DNA of 64,000 bases from an uncultured Oscillospiraceae bacterium (GTDB lineage Bacteria; Bacillota; Clostridia; Oscillospirales; Oscillospiraceae): NCBI GenBank assembly GCA_910578575.1, contig CAJTQP010000003.1:1-64000 (forward strand). Reading direction: 5' to 3'. The notes below the pieces were generated by a model that was not told the origin of the DNA, made no database searches, and worked only from the letters and a program-made list of their open reading frames with translations. Below are positions 43,041 to 52,540 of this stretch, one piece after another (position 1 is the first letter of the stretch; the number at the start of each line of letters is the position of its first letter). Made by a program: the position numbers and the translations under genes.

Positions 43041-46000
43041 TCACTTCAGCACCACAGTGGGCAAATCGGTCCCACCGGGGGCGTTGGTCCACAAGGTTTC
43101 GGCAGTCACACGGGCGTCGCCCGCAGTTTCCGGCAGATCGGTACGGTAGAGTACCGCTCGGATCCGGCTGGGCAACAGGTTGACACCGCTGCAGTTGCTG
43201 GACTCCCCTTGCAGCTGCGCTTCCCTCTGCACGTTGGGGATGAAGATGAAGATCCCGTCGCTGATATCGCTCACTTCTCCTCCGTCGGTGGGGACTTCCG
43301 CAAACATCAGGAGTTTTCCGTCCATGGGACGGGTCTCTACCGTGGTCGCACCCTGGCCTTCATCTGTAACCTCTGCCTTGGTAAACTCACCTTCAATTCG
43401 GATTTTCTGGAACACTGGGTTACCGCGGTAATTGCCTATAATCACCAAGGTTCCTGCGGAAATCTTCTGTTCTTCTGTATCACCATACTGATAGTCCTTG
43501 GACAACACACCTGCAAAGCCACCTTCCAGGAAGCTCACATCGTCACCGGCATAGCTGACCAGTTGGATGTTGGACAAATCCATATCCGCCGGAATGCCAG
43601 TGATGGTCACGGTCTTGGCATCATAGGTCCAAATCCGGGTGTCCTCCGCAGCGGCGCCAGGCTTTTGGAAATAGGTCAGATAGCTGTTGCTGTCGTCTAC
43701 CGCCAGGTTGTTTTCCTTGAAGTTACCGGAACGGGCAACGGTGGCCTGATCATCAGCGTCCTCAACGGGTCTTGTAATGGTAACCGCAAAGTCTCCCTCT
43801 GTGGGCCGACGATCCCCCACAAGCTTCAAGCCAGAAACGGCTGTCTCCTTGTTGAGGGTAATGGTCACGCTGGTATCCTCATTGCGGACAATTTCATACG
43901 CATTCGGGTCCACGGTCTTGTCGTAAGCGATCCGCATTTCCTGGGACTCTGCTGCGCCCACCTGGTTGCCCAACGTATCGTAGGCAACTACCTTGTAGGT
44001 AAAGGTCCGGTGGTTGGCGGAGCCGATCACGTCCTCATACTTGACATCGGTGGTAAACGCGATGGACTTAAATTCCCCACCTGTGGTGCTGTCCTTACGG
44101 AGAATCTCATAGCCCTGAATCGTCCCGTTGGCCACATCGGTCTTCATGGTCAGCGCAATGGTCTTGTCGTCAACGGTACCATCTTCATTTACCTTCTTCG
44201 CCGCTGTCACAGAAACCGTACCCGTAGCCGCTGTCTTTCCCTCCAGACGGTCCCGACGGCTCTGGTCATTCAAGTACCAAATGGCGCGGTCTTCCTTCGC
44301 CTTGCTCCCCAAGGTAGCCTTGGTGCTATCGCTGAGGGTCATGCCCCAGCGGGTGAAGAACTCGGTCAGGTCCTTCCCTGCCACTGCGGAAGCCGTGAGG
44401 GCAACCTTGTCGTCATAAGCGTTGGCACCATTGAAATAGGTCCCCTTCTTCCAGGCCTTGAAGAACTTATTGTAAAAGTCCATGGGGGCGTCGCCGTTGT
44501 CATAGGCCAGGTGGAGCTGCCAATACATCCCAAGCTGAACAAACACGTCGTTAGAGGCACCGGGGATACCCTCAGCTACCCTTTGGAAGATCTTGGGGTA
44601 CTTATTGCTCTTCTCCAAGCGGGAGGCCAAGGTATTCTGTTTCCCATCATAGGTTTGGACCATGATGGAATAGATGTTGTTGGTGATCTCCGCCTTGCCC
44701 AGCTTATCCATATTGTGGCCGATCTCATGGGCAATGCCCCAGCCGAAGAGGCCGTTGGCCGTGGCGTTTCCATCCATCTTAGAAATGGGCGTGCCGCCTA
44801 CCATGCCGGAGCAGGAGCCATAGCCAATGCCGATGTGGTTCCCGGCAGCGTACATGAAGGCTCCTGTGAACATCTGCATACAGCGGATATTCTGGCGGGT
44901 CTGCATGTCGTTCTTCTCATAGGTGTTGTCGATGCCCTGGGTGGTCTTGCAGATGTGCATCAGATCCTCCCAGGCTAGGACGCAGTTGGTCAACTGTTCC
45001 ACCTTGTTCCCGTTGCCCAAACCTTTGTTGGCCGCATTCGCCGCCAGGGACAGCAGGACGGTGGGGGTAGAGATTTCCGTCACATTGTTCCAGGCGTTCG
45101 GATCAATGCCCCCTCCAACATAGGCAGCCAATTCCTCTGTATAAGCCCGGATGGCATCGTTGCGCGCTGTCTCATCCATGGTATACCAGTTGGACAGGTT
45201 CAGCACGGGGATATCGGTGGCCCGGCGGACGTGGAGCTTGATATTTCCTGCGTCTGCCCCACTATAGGTGAGATACAAGCTGCCGCCTCTGGGGGTATTC
45301 TGGCTGCCAATCTTGGGAATGGTCAGGACATTTCGCCCATTGGTGAGGGCCCCCGCCTTGGCCTGCCAGGCATTTGCCTCGGCGTTGAACTGGGTGGCAA
45401 TCACCTCCACCTTCTGCCCCTCAGGAATACCGGTGGCATAAATGGTAATCTCCTTCCCTGCCTGTGCAGCAACACCCAAAGGTTGGAGCACACTGCCGCC
45501 TTGGCTATATTGATTGTCCAGTGCGGGATTCCGGCTCTCAATCCCATTTACTATAACGCCGTTGCTCTTGCCTGCCAGCAGTTCCTCTGCCAGTGTCAGT
45601 TCATCCTTCAATGCCTCTACATATAAGTAATAATTTTTTTCGTCGCCATTCAGTCGTGCCCGGAGGGCATCAATTTCCGCCTGGGTGGTATCAGATTTCA
45701 ACGCAGTATGGAGCTCATCTGTGAACAGCGCCGCGATCTCTTCTGGCAAACATTTTGTCTCATCATATTTCTGGAACATCAGCTCGGAACAACTGGTGAG
45801 GTTATACCCCACCTGCTCCACAGCCACACTGATCTGTTTCACATTCTTCACCGGGCCATCAAAGGGCAGCACGGCGAAGCGGGTGTTGGCCGGATCATTG
45901 CGCACAGCGGGCCAGGTAGACATACAGCTGCTGTTGTCCGCAGCGCCGTCGTCCCATCCGCCACCTTCCGGATCAGGCACCAGCAGGTGGCCCTCCTTGT

Positions 46001-47960
46001 TCAAATCGTCATCCTTATACCAGACAGTCACACTGTAAACACGCAGCCACTTGGGATAATTGCCATCCATTCTTGGTGCCCAAATGACGCTGTTCAAGTC
46101 TACAGGTTGTGTGAACGTTGTAATGATGTGCTCGTTACTATACCAATTCTTAGCCGTCCAACTGGTACTAAAATCACCGTCTATCAGGCTGTTGGGATCA
46201 AATGTGCCACTGAAATTATTGGCATCCGCCAAGCGAATACTTGCAATCTCGTCCTTGGTCACGAGTCCCTCCGAGGGAATCCCATCTGGACGGTCGTAGT
46301 TTGTAGCCTTTGGGGTCGCTTCGGAGATACGAGATTGTCCACTCTCCCCGATGGCATTCCCGGAAATGACATAGACTGAATAGGTGGTATCATTGATCAA
46401 GCCGCTGATGGTGGTGCTGGTGGTACTGAGCTGTTCCCCTGCCTGGGTCCACTGGGTTCCGCTGTCCTTTACCTGGTAGAACACTTTATAGTAGGTAGCG
46501 TTCTCCGCCTTCTTCCAGGACACCGATAATGCGCCGTCCTGCACACCCAGGTTCACCATGTCCGGTGGGGCTGGGGCTTTGCTGGGCACAGGCTCGGCCT
46601 CCACCACAGGGGATGTGATCCCCTGCCAGCTTCCGTCCACAGGTGTGACGGTAAAGCAGTAAATTTTGTTGTTCTCCAGGCCGGAAATCACAGCATTGGG
46701 TGCGCTCACTGTGAGGGACTTCTTGCTGTTGCTATCCTCCTTGAGCCAATAATCCACTCGGTAACCGGACACGTTGGGCAGCTCGGCCCAAGTCAGGCTG
46801 ACCTGTTCACTCCCCGCTGTCGCCGCCACGTTCTTGACCTCACTGTTGGGGGCAACAGGGTTCTCCGGCACGATATCCTTCAAAAATTGGATGGACTCAA
46901 TGGTCACATAGTTGTCGCTGGGGTCCTTGTATACCGTAATGGTGATTTCCTTCACCGCCACACGGCGGCCCAGGTTTACGGTGATCACTTGATTACTCAG
47001 TGCGTGAACCGCCTCTGGCAATTCACTGCCAAAGGAAATCCCCTCTTGTTCCCCATTTATTTTTACGCTACCTCTCAGTATCCCAGAGTGCCCCTGCGGA
47101 ACATTGATCTGAACCGCGCTGATTTCTGCCTCTTGTTTCAGTTCAACAGGAATAATAATCTCATCGGACAAAGCATTGGGTTCCAGGGATACCGTTTCCC
47201 CATTTTGTTTGAATAAATTCTCTAAATCACCCGTCTTCACATGTCCTTTGAGTTCTTGTCTAACCTTATCAATATTCACCGGGTTCAACAAAGCAGTTTC
47301 GCTGACCACAGCGTTACCTGTAGCCTGTATATTGCGGATAACATAGGACAAATCAATGACAGAAATCTCTCCGTCGCCGTTGAGGTCATAAGTAAGTATG
47401 TTCTCTTCTTTTCCCAAGTTTTGAGCAATGAGGTCCCGATCTGCATCATTCACCTGTCCGTCGCCATTGACATCCCCCAAAGTGATGGTAGCATCCCCTG
47501 TCCCCACGGTCACATGCTGGGCGTAGTTTCCCAGCGTCACCTCTTGGGTATAGTTGCAATAGCCATCCCCTGTAAACACCAGTTGATAGGTTCCCGTGGG
47601 AAGGTTATCAATCCTGACATCCACAGAACCCGGCCACACACCTGCTGGGATTCCACCCTCTGTATTCTTCAGCGTTACAGAGGCTGGGTATTGATTGCTT
47701 AACTGTTTGTTCTCCTGGTCCTGCGCCAAACTCAGTGTTCCCAAGGACTGGCCGCCCTGTTTCAGTTCAACCTGTACCTTCCGGCTCTTCAACTGCTTGA
47801 TTTCCTGGGGATAGTCCAGCCGCAGGGTCGCAGAAATTTGGCCTGTTGTGGTGTCGCTCCTGCTATCCTGTGCCGCAAATGCCCGTGTGGGGGTAAAGAC
47901 GGAGCCCAACATGGCACCTGTCAGCAGCAAAGATAACATGCGCTTTGGTGTTTTTATCAT
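43041..47960 (-). CDS. M60 (enhancin/mucinase-type) metallopeptidase with dockerin
   Basis: 1639 residues, exported. The signal peptide is about 1-30. A beta domain (45-155) is followed by a type I dockerin at about 161-212 with two F-hand calcium loops (DVNGDGQVNDAD and DLNGDGEISVID). Then come a discoidin-like segment (about 225-375), two fibronectin type III domains (about 380-570; VSLTWAELPNVSGYRVDYW and LSVSWKKAENATYYKVFYQV), and an F5/8C-like carbohydrate-binding region (about 590-760). The M60 catalytic domain has HEIGH (His1078, Glu1079, His1082) and Glu1091. C-terminal beta domains end the protein. M60 enzymes cleave mucin-type O-glycoproteins. AGAGGGA precedes the ATG. Confidence 0.9.
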   Translation of the reverse strand: MIKTPKRMLSLLLTGAMLGSVFTPTRAFAAQDSRSDTTTGQISATLRLDYPQEIKQLKSRKVQVELKQGGQSLGTLSLAQDQENKQLSNQYPASVTLKNTEGGIPAGVWPGSVDVRIDNLPTGTYQLVFTGDGYCNYTQEVTLGNYAQHVTVGTGDATITLGDVNGDGQVNDADRDLIAQNLGKEENILTYDLNGDGEISVIDLSYVIRNIQATGNAVVSETALLNPVNIDKVRQELKGHVKTGDLENLFKQNGETVSLEPNALSDEIIIPVELKQEAEISAVQINVPQGHSGILRGSVKINGEQEGISFGSELPEAVHALSNQVITVNLGRRVAVKEITITVYKDPSDNYVTIESIQFLKDIVPENPVAPNSEVKNVAATAGSEQVSLTWAELPNVSGYRVDYWLKEDSNSKKSLTVSAPNAVISGLENNKIYCFTVTPVDGSWQGITSPVVEAEPVPSKAPAPPDMVNLGVQDGALSVSWKKAENATYYKVFYQVKDSGTQWTQAGEQLSTTSTTISGLINDTTYSVYVISGNAIGESGQSRISEATPKATNYDRPDGIPSEGLVTKDEIASIRLADANNFSGTFDPNSLIDGDFSTSWTAKNWYSNEHIITTFTQPVDLNSVIWAPRMDGNYPKWLRVYSVTVWYKDDDLNKEGHLLVPDPEGGGWDDGAADNSSCMSTWPAVRNDPANTRFAVLPFDGPVKNVKQISVAVEQVGYNLTSCSELMFQKYDETKCLPEEIAALFTDELHTALKSDTTQAEIDALRARLNGDEKNYYLYVEALKDELTLAEELLAGKSNGVIVNGIESRNPALDNQYSQGGSVLQPLGVAAQAGKEITIYATGIPEGQKVEVIATQFNAEANAWQAKAGALTNGRNVLTIPKIGSQNTPRGGSLYLTYSGADAGNIKLHVRRATDIPVLNLSNWYTMDETARNDAIRAYTEELAAYVGGGIDPNAWNNVTEISTPTVLLSLAANAANKGLGNGNKVEQLTNCVLAWEDLMHICKTTQGIDNTYEKNDMQTRQNIRCMQMFTGAFMYAAGNHIGIGYGSCSGMVGGTPISKMDGNATANGLFGWGIAHEIGHNMDKLGKAEITNNIYSIMVQTYDGKQNTLASRLEKSNKYPKIFQRVAEGIPGASNDVFVQLGMYWQLHLAYDNGDAPMDFYNKFFKAWKKGTYFNGANAYDDKVALTASAVAGKDLTEFFTRWGMTLSDSTKATLGSKAKEDRAIWYLNDQSRRDRLEGKTAATGTVSVTAAKKVNEDGTVDDKTIALTMKTDVANGTIQGYEILRKDSTTGGEFKSIAFTTDVKYEDVIGSANHRTFTYKVVAYDTLGNQVGAAESQEMRIAYDKTVDPNAYEIVRNEDTSVTITLNKETAVSGLKLVGDRRPTEGDFAVTITRPVEDADDQATVARSGNFKENNLAVDDSNSYLTYFQKPGAAAEDTRIWTYDAKTVTITGIPADMDLSNIQLVSYAGDDVSFLEGGFAGVLSKDYQYGDTEEQKISAGTLVIIGNYRGNPVFQKIRIEGEFTKAEVTDEGQGATTVETRPMDGKLLMFAEVPTDGGEVSDISDGIFIFIPNVQREAQLQGESSNCSGVNLLPSRIRAVLYRTDLPETAGDARVTAETLWTNAPGGTDLPTVVLK

Positions 47961-48030
47961 AACTGTTCCCTCTCTTCTTGATCTGTGGCAGCAGGGCAGG
48001 CCTGGCCAGTGCGTATAATAGGTCGGCATT

Positions 48031-48058
48031 ATTATACCATTTTTTTCATAATTTTCAA
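48031..48058 (-). promoter_or_regulatory. Promoter of the M60-SLH operon
   Basis: Minus strand TTGAAA (48058-48053), 16 bases, TATAAT (48036-48031). Confidence 0.75.
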
Positions 48059-48141
48059 CCGTTTTGTTAGAAAGTTGTTACTTTTCTGTTCCCAGAGAAA
48101 AATCCCGTCAAACGGATCCAAGTGGACCGGGAATATCCTGC

Positions 48142-48187
48142 AAAAAATGCCCTCACGGCTGATCCGATCATCAACCGTGAGGACATT
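48142..48187 (-). terminator. Terminator of the pepF gene
   Basis: CCTCACGG/CCGTGAGG stem with an inner GAT/ATC pairing and outer AAATG/CATTT pairing. On the minus strand it ends in GCATTTTTTGC. Confidence 0.85.
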
Positions 48188-48204
48188 TGCGATTGCGTAA
48201 TTGC

Positions 48205-49911
48205 TCAAAAGCCTGCGTCGGCTTTCAGCTTCTCCAAAAGCTGTTCCGTCTCCTGGGCCAGCTGCTTCAAGGCCCCCTCCTGGAAGGGCGAGCGCAAGCC
48301 GGCCTCCTCCAGCAAGTCCGTGAACACCTTCTCCCCACCCTGGGAGAGGAAGCGGACATAGCGGGCAAACGCCCCGTCGTAATCCTTTTGGGACTCCAGC
48401 AGGAATTGCAGGGCCGCTGTCTGGGCCAAGCAATAATCGATATAATAGAAGGGCGTCTCATAAATGTGCATCTGATACTGCCAGCGGGTGCCCTCCTCCA
48501 AATAAGGGATGCCCTCGAAGTGCAGGTGGGGGCGGAACTCTGCCTCCAGTTTCCGCCAGGCGGCCTTGCGCTCCTCCGGGGTCCACTCCGGGTTCTCATA
48601 GACTTGGCGCTGGAAGTCGTCCACAATGGTGCCGTAGGGCAGGAAGGACAGGGCGTCCAGCAGGTGCATAAACTGGTAGCGCTTGGCATCCTCCCCGAAG
48701 AAATGCTCCATATAGGGCCAGGCGAAGAACTCCATGCTCATAGAGTGGGTTTCCGCTGTCTCCATGCCCCCTACGTTCAGCTCCACCACATATTCATTGT
48801 TGGCGATGGTGTAGTCGGCAAAGGCGTGGCCCGCCTCATGGGTCACCACGTCCACATCCCCGGAGGTTCCGTTGAAGTTGGCCAGGATGAAGGGCTGATG
48901 GTAGGCCATAAAACTGGTGCAATAGCCGCCCCCCCACTTGTTCTTCCGGGACTCCACGTCGAAGGCGTCGGTGTCCAGCATGAAGTCGAAAAACTCCCCC
49001 GTCTCCTTGCTCATGCTGTGGTACATGGCTTTGGCGGCGGCAAAGATCTCCTCCTTGCCACCCTTGGGTGCAGGGTCCCCCTGGGGGAAAATCAGGTCAT
49101 AGTCGTAGAGCATCAGCTTGTCTACGCCCAGGGCCTTGCCCACCTCTTCCCGGAGCCGGGCCACCACAGGCACCACGTCCCGGCGGATGTTCTCCCGGAA
49201 CTGTTTCACTTCCTCCGGGCCGTAGCACAGGCGGCCCATACGATAGTAGCCCAGCTCCACAAAGTTCTTGTACCCCATACGCACCGCCATCCGGTGGCGG
49301 ATGGTCACCAGTTGGTCAAAGAGGCTATCTAACTCCTGGCTGTGCTCCTTCAGGGTGCGGCCCAGGACCTCATAAGCCTCCTTCCGGGTGGCCCGGTCGG
49401 GGGATTTGGCGTACTTCATCAGCATGGGCCGGGGGAGCTTTTCCCCCCGGAAGTCAAACTCCATCCCCGCCATGAGCTGGGAATACTTGCTTACCAGACG
49501 GTTTTCCTCCACCATCTCCTGGATGATACAGGGAGCCATGGACTTCAAGTCCACCTCCATGGAGCGGTACATTAGGGGCAGCAGCTTCCCGCTGTCCTCC
49601 AGCTCCTGGCGGTAGGGGCTGTTTACCATCGCCCGGCTATAGTCCTGCATCAGGCTCTGGGCCTGGGGGCCGGTTTCGTCGTAGTAGTCCTTTTCCGCCA
49701 GATAAAATTCATCGGCGGTGTTGATGCTATAGCGCATATAGGACAGGGCCTGGGCGGTCTCCAGGCGGATGGACAGCTTTTTATAGCGCTCCCGCGCCTC
49801 CAACACCTCCTGGGCAGAGTTGGCCCCCTTCACTTGGTGGATAATCTCCTTCATTTCCCCGGCAAACTCCTCCAGGGAAAGCCGCTCGTATTTCAATTCC
49901 GATACTTTCAT
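48205..49911 (-). CDS. M3 family oligoendopeptidase (PepF-like)
   Basis: 568 residues, the length of the shorter M3B clade. The zinc site is VTHEAGHAFADY, with the third ligand Glu in the following GGMETAETHSMSMEFF. It is a cytoplasmic peptidase that trims oligopeptides. The ATG at 49911 follows AAAGGAGCGCTGC; the frame stays open upstream only inside the preceding gene. It is 23 bases downstream of the P1 peptidase and probably cotranscribed. Confidence 0.94.
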   Translation of the reverse strand: MKVSELKYERLSLEEFAGEMKEIIHQVKGANSAQEVLEARERYKKLSIRLETAQALSYMRYSINTADEFYLAEKDYYDETGPQAQSLMQDYSRAMVNSPYRQELEDSGKLLPLMYRSMEVDLKSMAPCIIQEMVEENRLVSKYSQLMAGMEFDFRGEKLPRPMLMKYAKSPDRATRKEAYEVLGRTLKEHSQELDSLFDQLVTIRHRMAVRMGYKNFVELGYYRMGRLCYGPEEVKQFRENIRRDVVPVVARLREEVGKALGVDKLMLYDYDLIFPQGDPAPKGGKEEIFAAAKAMYHSMSKETGEFFDFMLDTDAFDVESRKNKWGGGYCTSFMAYHQPFILANFNGTSGDVDVVTHEAGHAFADYTIANNEYVVELNVGGMETAETHSMSMEFFAWPYMEHFFGEDAKRYQFMHLLDALSFLPYGTIVDDFQRQVYENPEWTPEERKAAWRKLEAEFRPHLHFEGIPYLEEGTRWQYQMHIYETPFYYIDYCLAQTAALQFLLESQKDYDGAFARYVRFLSQGGEKVFTDLLEEAGLRSPFQEGALKQLAQETEQLLEKLKADAGF

Positions 49912-49934
49912 GCAGCGCTCCTTTTTCCAAACAT

Positions 49935-50912
49935 TCAAAAGGGCAGGTCCCGCAGGGCGGGCCGCCCGTGTAGACTCTCCGCCTGGCGCACCGAACGGTG
50001 GATGGCCTCCTCCACGGCCCGCGCCGCCAGGATGCCCACCACGTCCGGGTCGGCGGGGACTGCGCCACAGCACATGGCGAACATACAGTCCCCGTCAAAG
50101 GTGGCGTTGGCGGGGCGGACGGCACGGACCGTCCCGTTCTGGGCCACCGCCGCCAGCTTACTGGCCTGGGCCTTATTCAGGGCGGCGTTGGTCACCACGC
50201 AGCCGATGACGGTGTTCTCCCCCGTCATCTTACCACTGAAAATGTCCTTCTGCCGGGTGCTGTGGGCAATGAGCCACTCCTCGCTGGAGAGGAAGCCAGT
50301 GTTGTCCCGGTTCCGGGCCCCGGCGATGATCCGGCCCCCATCCACCACGTCGCCCACGGCGTTGCAGGCCACCACAGCCCCCACCAGCAGTTCCCCCTGG
50401 CGCAGGGCGTAGGCCCCCACGCCGCCTTTCATGGCCCGTTCCGGGCCCAGGAGCTTCCCCACGGTGCAGCCCATCCCCGCGCCAAAGTTCCCCTCCCGGA
50501 AGGGCAGTCCCTCCAGGGCGGCGATGCAGGCGGCGCGGCCCATGGCGGCATCTGGGCGGCGGTCCATGCGGCCAAATTTCAGGTCGAAGAGGACGGCGGC
50601 GCAGACGTTGGGTACCTTCGTGACCTCCACGTCCCGGCCGATGCCCACAGACTCCAAGGTCTCCATCACCCCGCCGGCGGCGTCCAGGCCAAAGGCACTG
50701 CCCCCGGTGAGCAGTACGCCGTGGACCACCTCCCGGTTGCACCGGGGGTCCAGGGCGTCGGTGTCCCTGGTGCTGGGGGATCCACCCCGGACATCCACCC
50801 CAGTCACCGCCCCCTGGGGGCAGAGGATCACCGTGCAGCCGGTGCCCGCTTTCTGGTCCTGGGCCTGGCCGAAGCGAAAGCCGGGGATCTCTTGAATATT
50901 TAGTTTCTCCAT
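49935..50912 (-). CDS. P1 (DmpA/S58) family peptidase
   Basis: 325 residues: PGFRFGQAQDQKAGTGCTVI, GGSPSTRDTDALDPR, LTGGSAFGLDAAGGVMETLE, GNFGAGMGCTVGKL and FDGDCMFAMCCG. This is the DmpA-type fold of self-processed aminopeptidases. The likely N-terminal nucleophile after autocleavage is the Thr in GENTVIGCVVTNAAL, by position (DmpA uses Ser). GGAGAAAG precedes the ATG. Substrates (beta-peptides, D-amino-acid amides or cyclic peptides) cannot be decided. Confidence 0.88.
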   Translation of the reverse strand: MEKLNIQEIPGFRFGQAQDQKAGTGCTVILCPQGAVTGVDVRGGSPSTRDTDALDPRCNREVVHGVLLTGGSAFGLDAAGGVMETLESVGIGRDVEVTKVPNVCAAVLFDLKFGRMDRRPDAAMGRAACIAALEGLPFREGNFGAGMGCTVGKLLGPERAMKGGVGAYALRQGELLVGAVVACNAVGDVVDGGRIIAGARNRDNTGFLSSEEWLIAHSTRQKDIFSGKMTGENTVIGCVVTNAALNKAQASKLAAVAQNGTVRAVRPANATFDGDCMFAMCCGAVPADPDVVGILAARAVEEAIHRSVRQAESLHGRPALRDLPF

Positions 50913-50938
50913 TTTTTCTTTCTCCAACCATGAATGCC

Positions 50939-50981
50939 GCCATTCCCTGGGAGAAAATTCTGCTTTCTCCCAGGGAATGGC
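50939..50981 (-). terminator. 18-bp perfect hairpin between murC and the P1 peptidase
   Basis: GCCATTCCCTGGGAGAAA with its exact complement, 7-base loop. On the minus strand it lies ten bases after the murC stop, but no T-tract follows. It may be a weak terminator or a 3'-protecting processing hairpin separating the two messages. Confidence 0.5.
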
Positions 50982-50991
50982 GCTGTCGATC

Positions 50992-52392
50992 TCACTGCGC
51001 TTTCGCGTTCTTCGCTGTCTGGCTGTCCCGTTTGGCCAAGGACTCCCCAACGGTATAGATATTCCCCGCCCCCACGGTGAGGATCAGGTCCCCTGGCCGG
51101 GCCAGGCGGTAGAGCCAGTTGGTCAACTCCGCAAAGGAGGGCGCCACCAGGGCACCGGGGATGGCATCCGCCAGGTCCTGGGAGGAAATCCCCACGTCGT
51201 TCTTCTCCCGTGCAGCAAAAATTTCCGCCAAAAATGTCACGTTGGGCTTTTGCAGTGCCTCCACAAACTCGGAAAACAGCGCCTTGGTCCGGGTATAGGT
51301 ATGGGGCTGGAAGGCACAGATCACCCGCTGATAGCCCAGGCTCATGGCCATATCCAACAGGGCGTTTAACTCCCCAGGATGGTGGGCATAGTCATCATAA
51401 ATGGCGGCCCCCTTCACCATTCCCTTGTATTCAAAGCGGCGGCCTGCCCCCCGGAAGTCGTTCAGGCCACGGGCGATGGCGTCCCCGGAGATACCCAACA
51501 CCAGGGCGGCGGCAGCGGCGGCGATGGCGTTCTTCACGTTGTGCATCCCCGGCACCTGGAGGGAGATGTGGGTCACGGGCTTCCCGTCCTGGACGATATC
51601 GAAGCTGGGCAGGCCACCCTTCCAGCGCAAATTCTCCGCGTGGAAGTCCCCATGCTCCAGGCCGAAGGTCAGGACCCCCTTCTTCCCCTTCAGGGCCTCC
51701 ATGGTGTTCTCGTCCTCTCCGTTGGCCAGGACGGTACCCCCGCTGGGCACCAAATCGGCAAAGGCCCGGAAGGAGTTCTCCACATCCTCCAGGTCCTTGA
51801 AGAAGTCCAGGTGGTCCGCCTCGATGTTCAAGATCACTGCCACGGTAGGATAGAAGGACAAGAAGGAGTTGCAATACTCACAGGACTCCAGGATGATGGT
51901 CTCCCCCTTCCCCACCCGGTGTCCCGTCCCCAACAGGGGGAGGGTGCCACCGATCATCACCGTGGGGTCGATGCGGGCGGCCATGGCGATGTGGGTACAC
52001 ATGGAGGTGGTGGTGGTCTTTCCGTGGGTGCCGGAGATGCACAGGGCGTTTTTATACCGGCGCATAATGGAGCCCCAGGCCTCCGCCCGCTCAAAGACGG
52101 GGATGCCCTGGGCCCGCGCGGCGGCGATCTCCGGGTTGCTGTCGTGGACGGCGGCGGTGCGGATGACAAAATCCGCCCCGGTCACGCTCTCCGGCAGATG
52201 GCCGATGGTCACCTGGATGCCCAGGGAGCGGAGATGGGCCACGGAGCTGCTGTCCAGCATATCCGAGCCAGTGACGTTCAGCCCCTCCCCCTGGAGCACC
52301 TCCGCCAGAGGGGACATGGACACGCCGCCGATGCCCACCAAATGTGCCCGTTTTTTGGGCACGATATATTCATGAATGCAATCATTTGCCAT
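50992..52392 (-). CDS. murC: UDP-N-acetylmuramate--L-alanine ligase
   Basis: 466 residues. N-terminal Rossmann region LVGIGGVSMSPLAEVLQGEG, ATP loop SGTHGKTTTTSM (about 119-130), the central domain with EADHLDFF, and the C-terminal domain with YDDYAHHPGEL and FQPHTYTRTKAL. It adds the first alanine of the peptidoglycan stem peptide. The first loop reads GIGGVSMS rather than the usual GIGGSGMS. AAAGGTGTG precedes the ATG. It has its own promoter. Confidence 0.97.
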   Translation of the reverse strand: MANDCIHEYIVPKKRAHLVGIGGVSMSPLAEVLQGEGLNVTGSDMLDSSSVAHLRSLGIQVTIGHLPESVTGADFVIRTAAVHDSNPEIAAARAQGIPVFERAEAWGSIMRRYKNALCISGTHGKTTTTSMCTHIAMAARIDPTVMIGGTLPLLGTGHRVGKGETIILESCEYCNSFLSFYPTVAVILNIEADHLDFFKDLEDVENSFRAFADLVPSGGTVLANGEDENTMEALKGKKGVLTFGLEHGDFHAENLRWKGGLPSFDIVQDGKPVTHISLQVPGMHNVKNAIAAAAAALVLGISGDAIARGLNDFRGAGRRFEYKGMVKGAAIYDDYAHHPGELNALLDMAMSLGYQRVICAFQPHTYTRTKALFSEFVEALQKPNVTFLAEIFAAREKNDVGISSQDLADAIPGALVAPSFAELTNWLYRLARPGDLILTVGAGNIYTVGESLAKRDSQTAKNAKAQ

Positions 52393-52447
52393 TGGGTTTA
52401 CACACCTTTTCTATTCAGCTATAATGTAGTCCAAACAAGTGTTTCTC

Positions 52448-52476
52448 ATTATATCCAATTTCCCGCACCTTGGCAA
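52448..52476 (-). promoter_or_regulatory. Promoter of murC
   Basis: Minus strand TTGCCA (52476-52471), 17 bases, TATAAT (52453-52448). Confidence 0.8.
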
Positions 52477-52540
52477 GTGTTTCCGCTTGATTCAGTATAA
52501 GCGGAATGGAAGAAAATCATAACTGAAAGGGGGGTGTTTT

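Noticed and set aside
42948..44978. About 676-codon frame antisense to the M60 gene
   Set aside because: It overlaps well-defined dockerin-peptidase coding sequence and shows no domain of its own.
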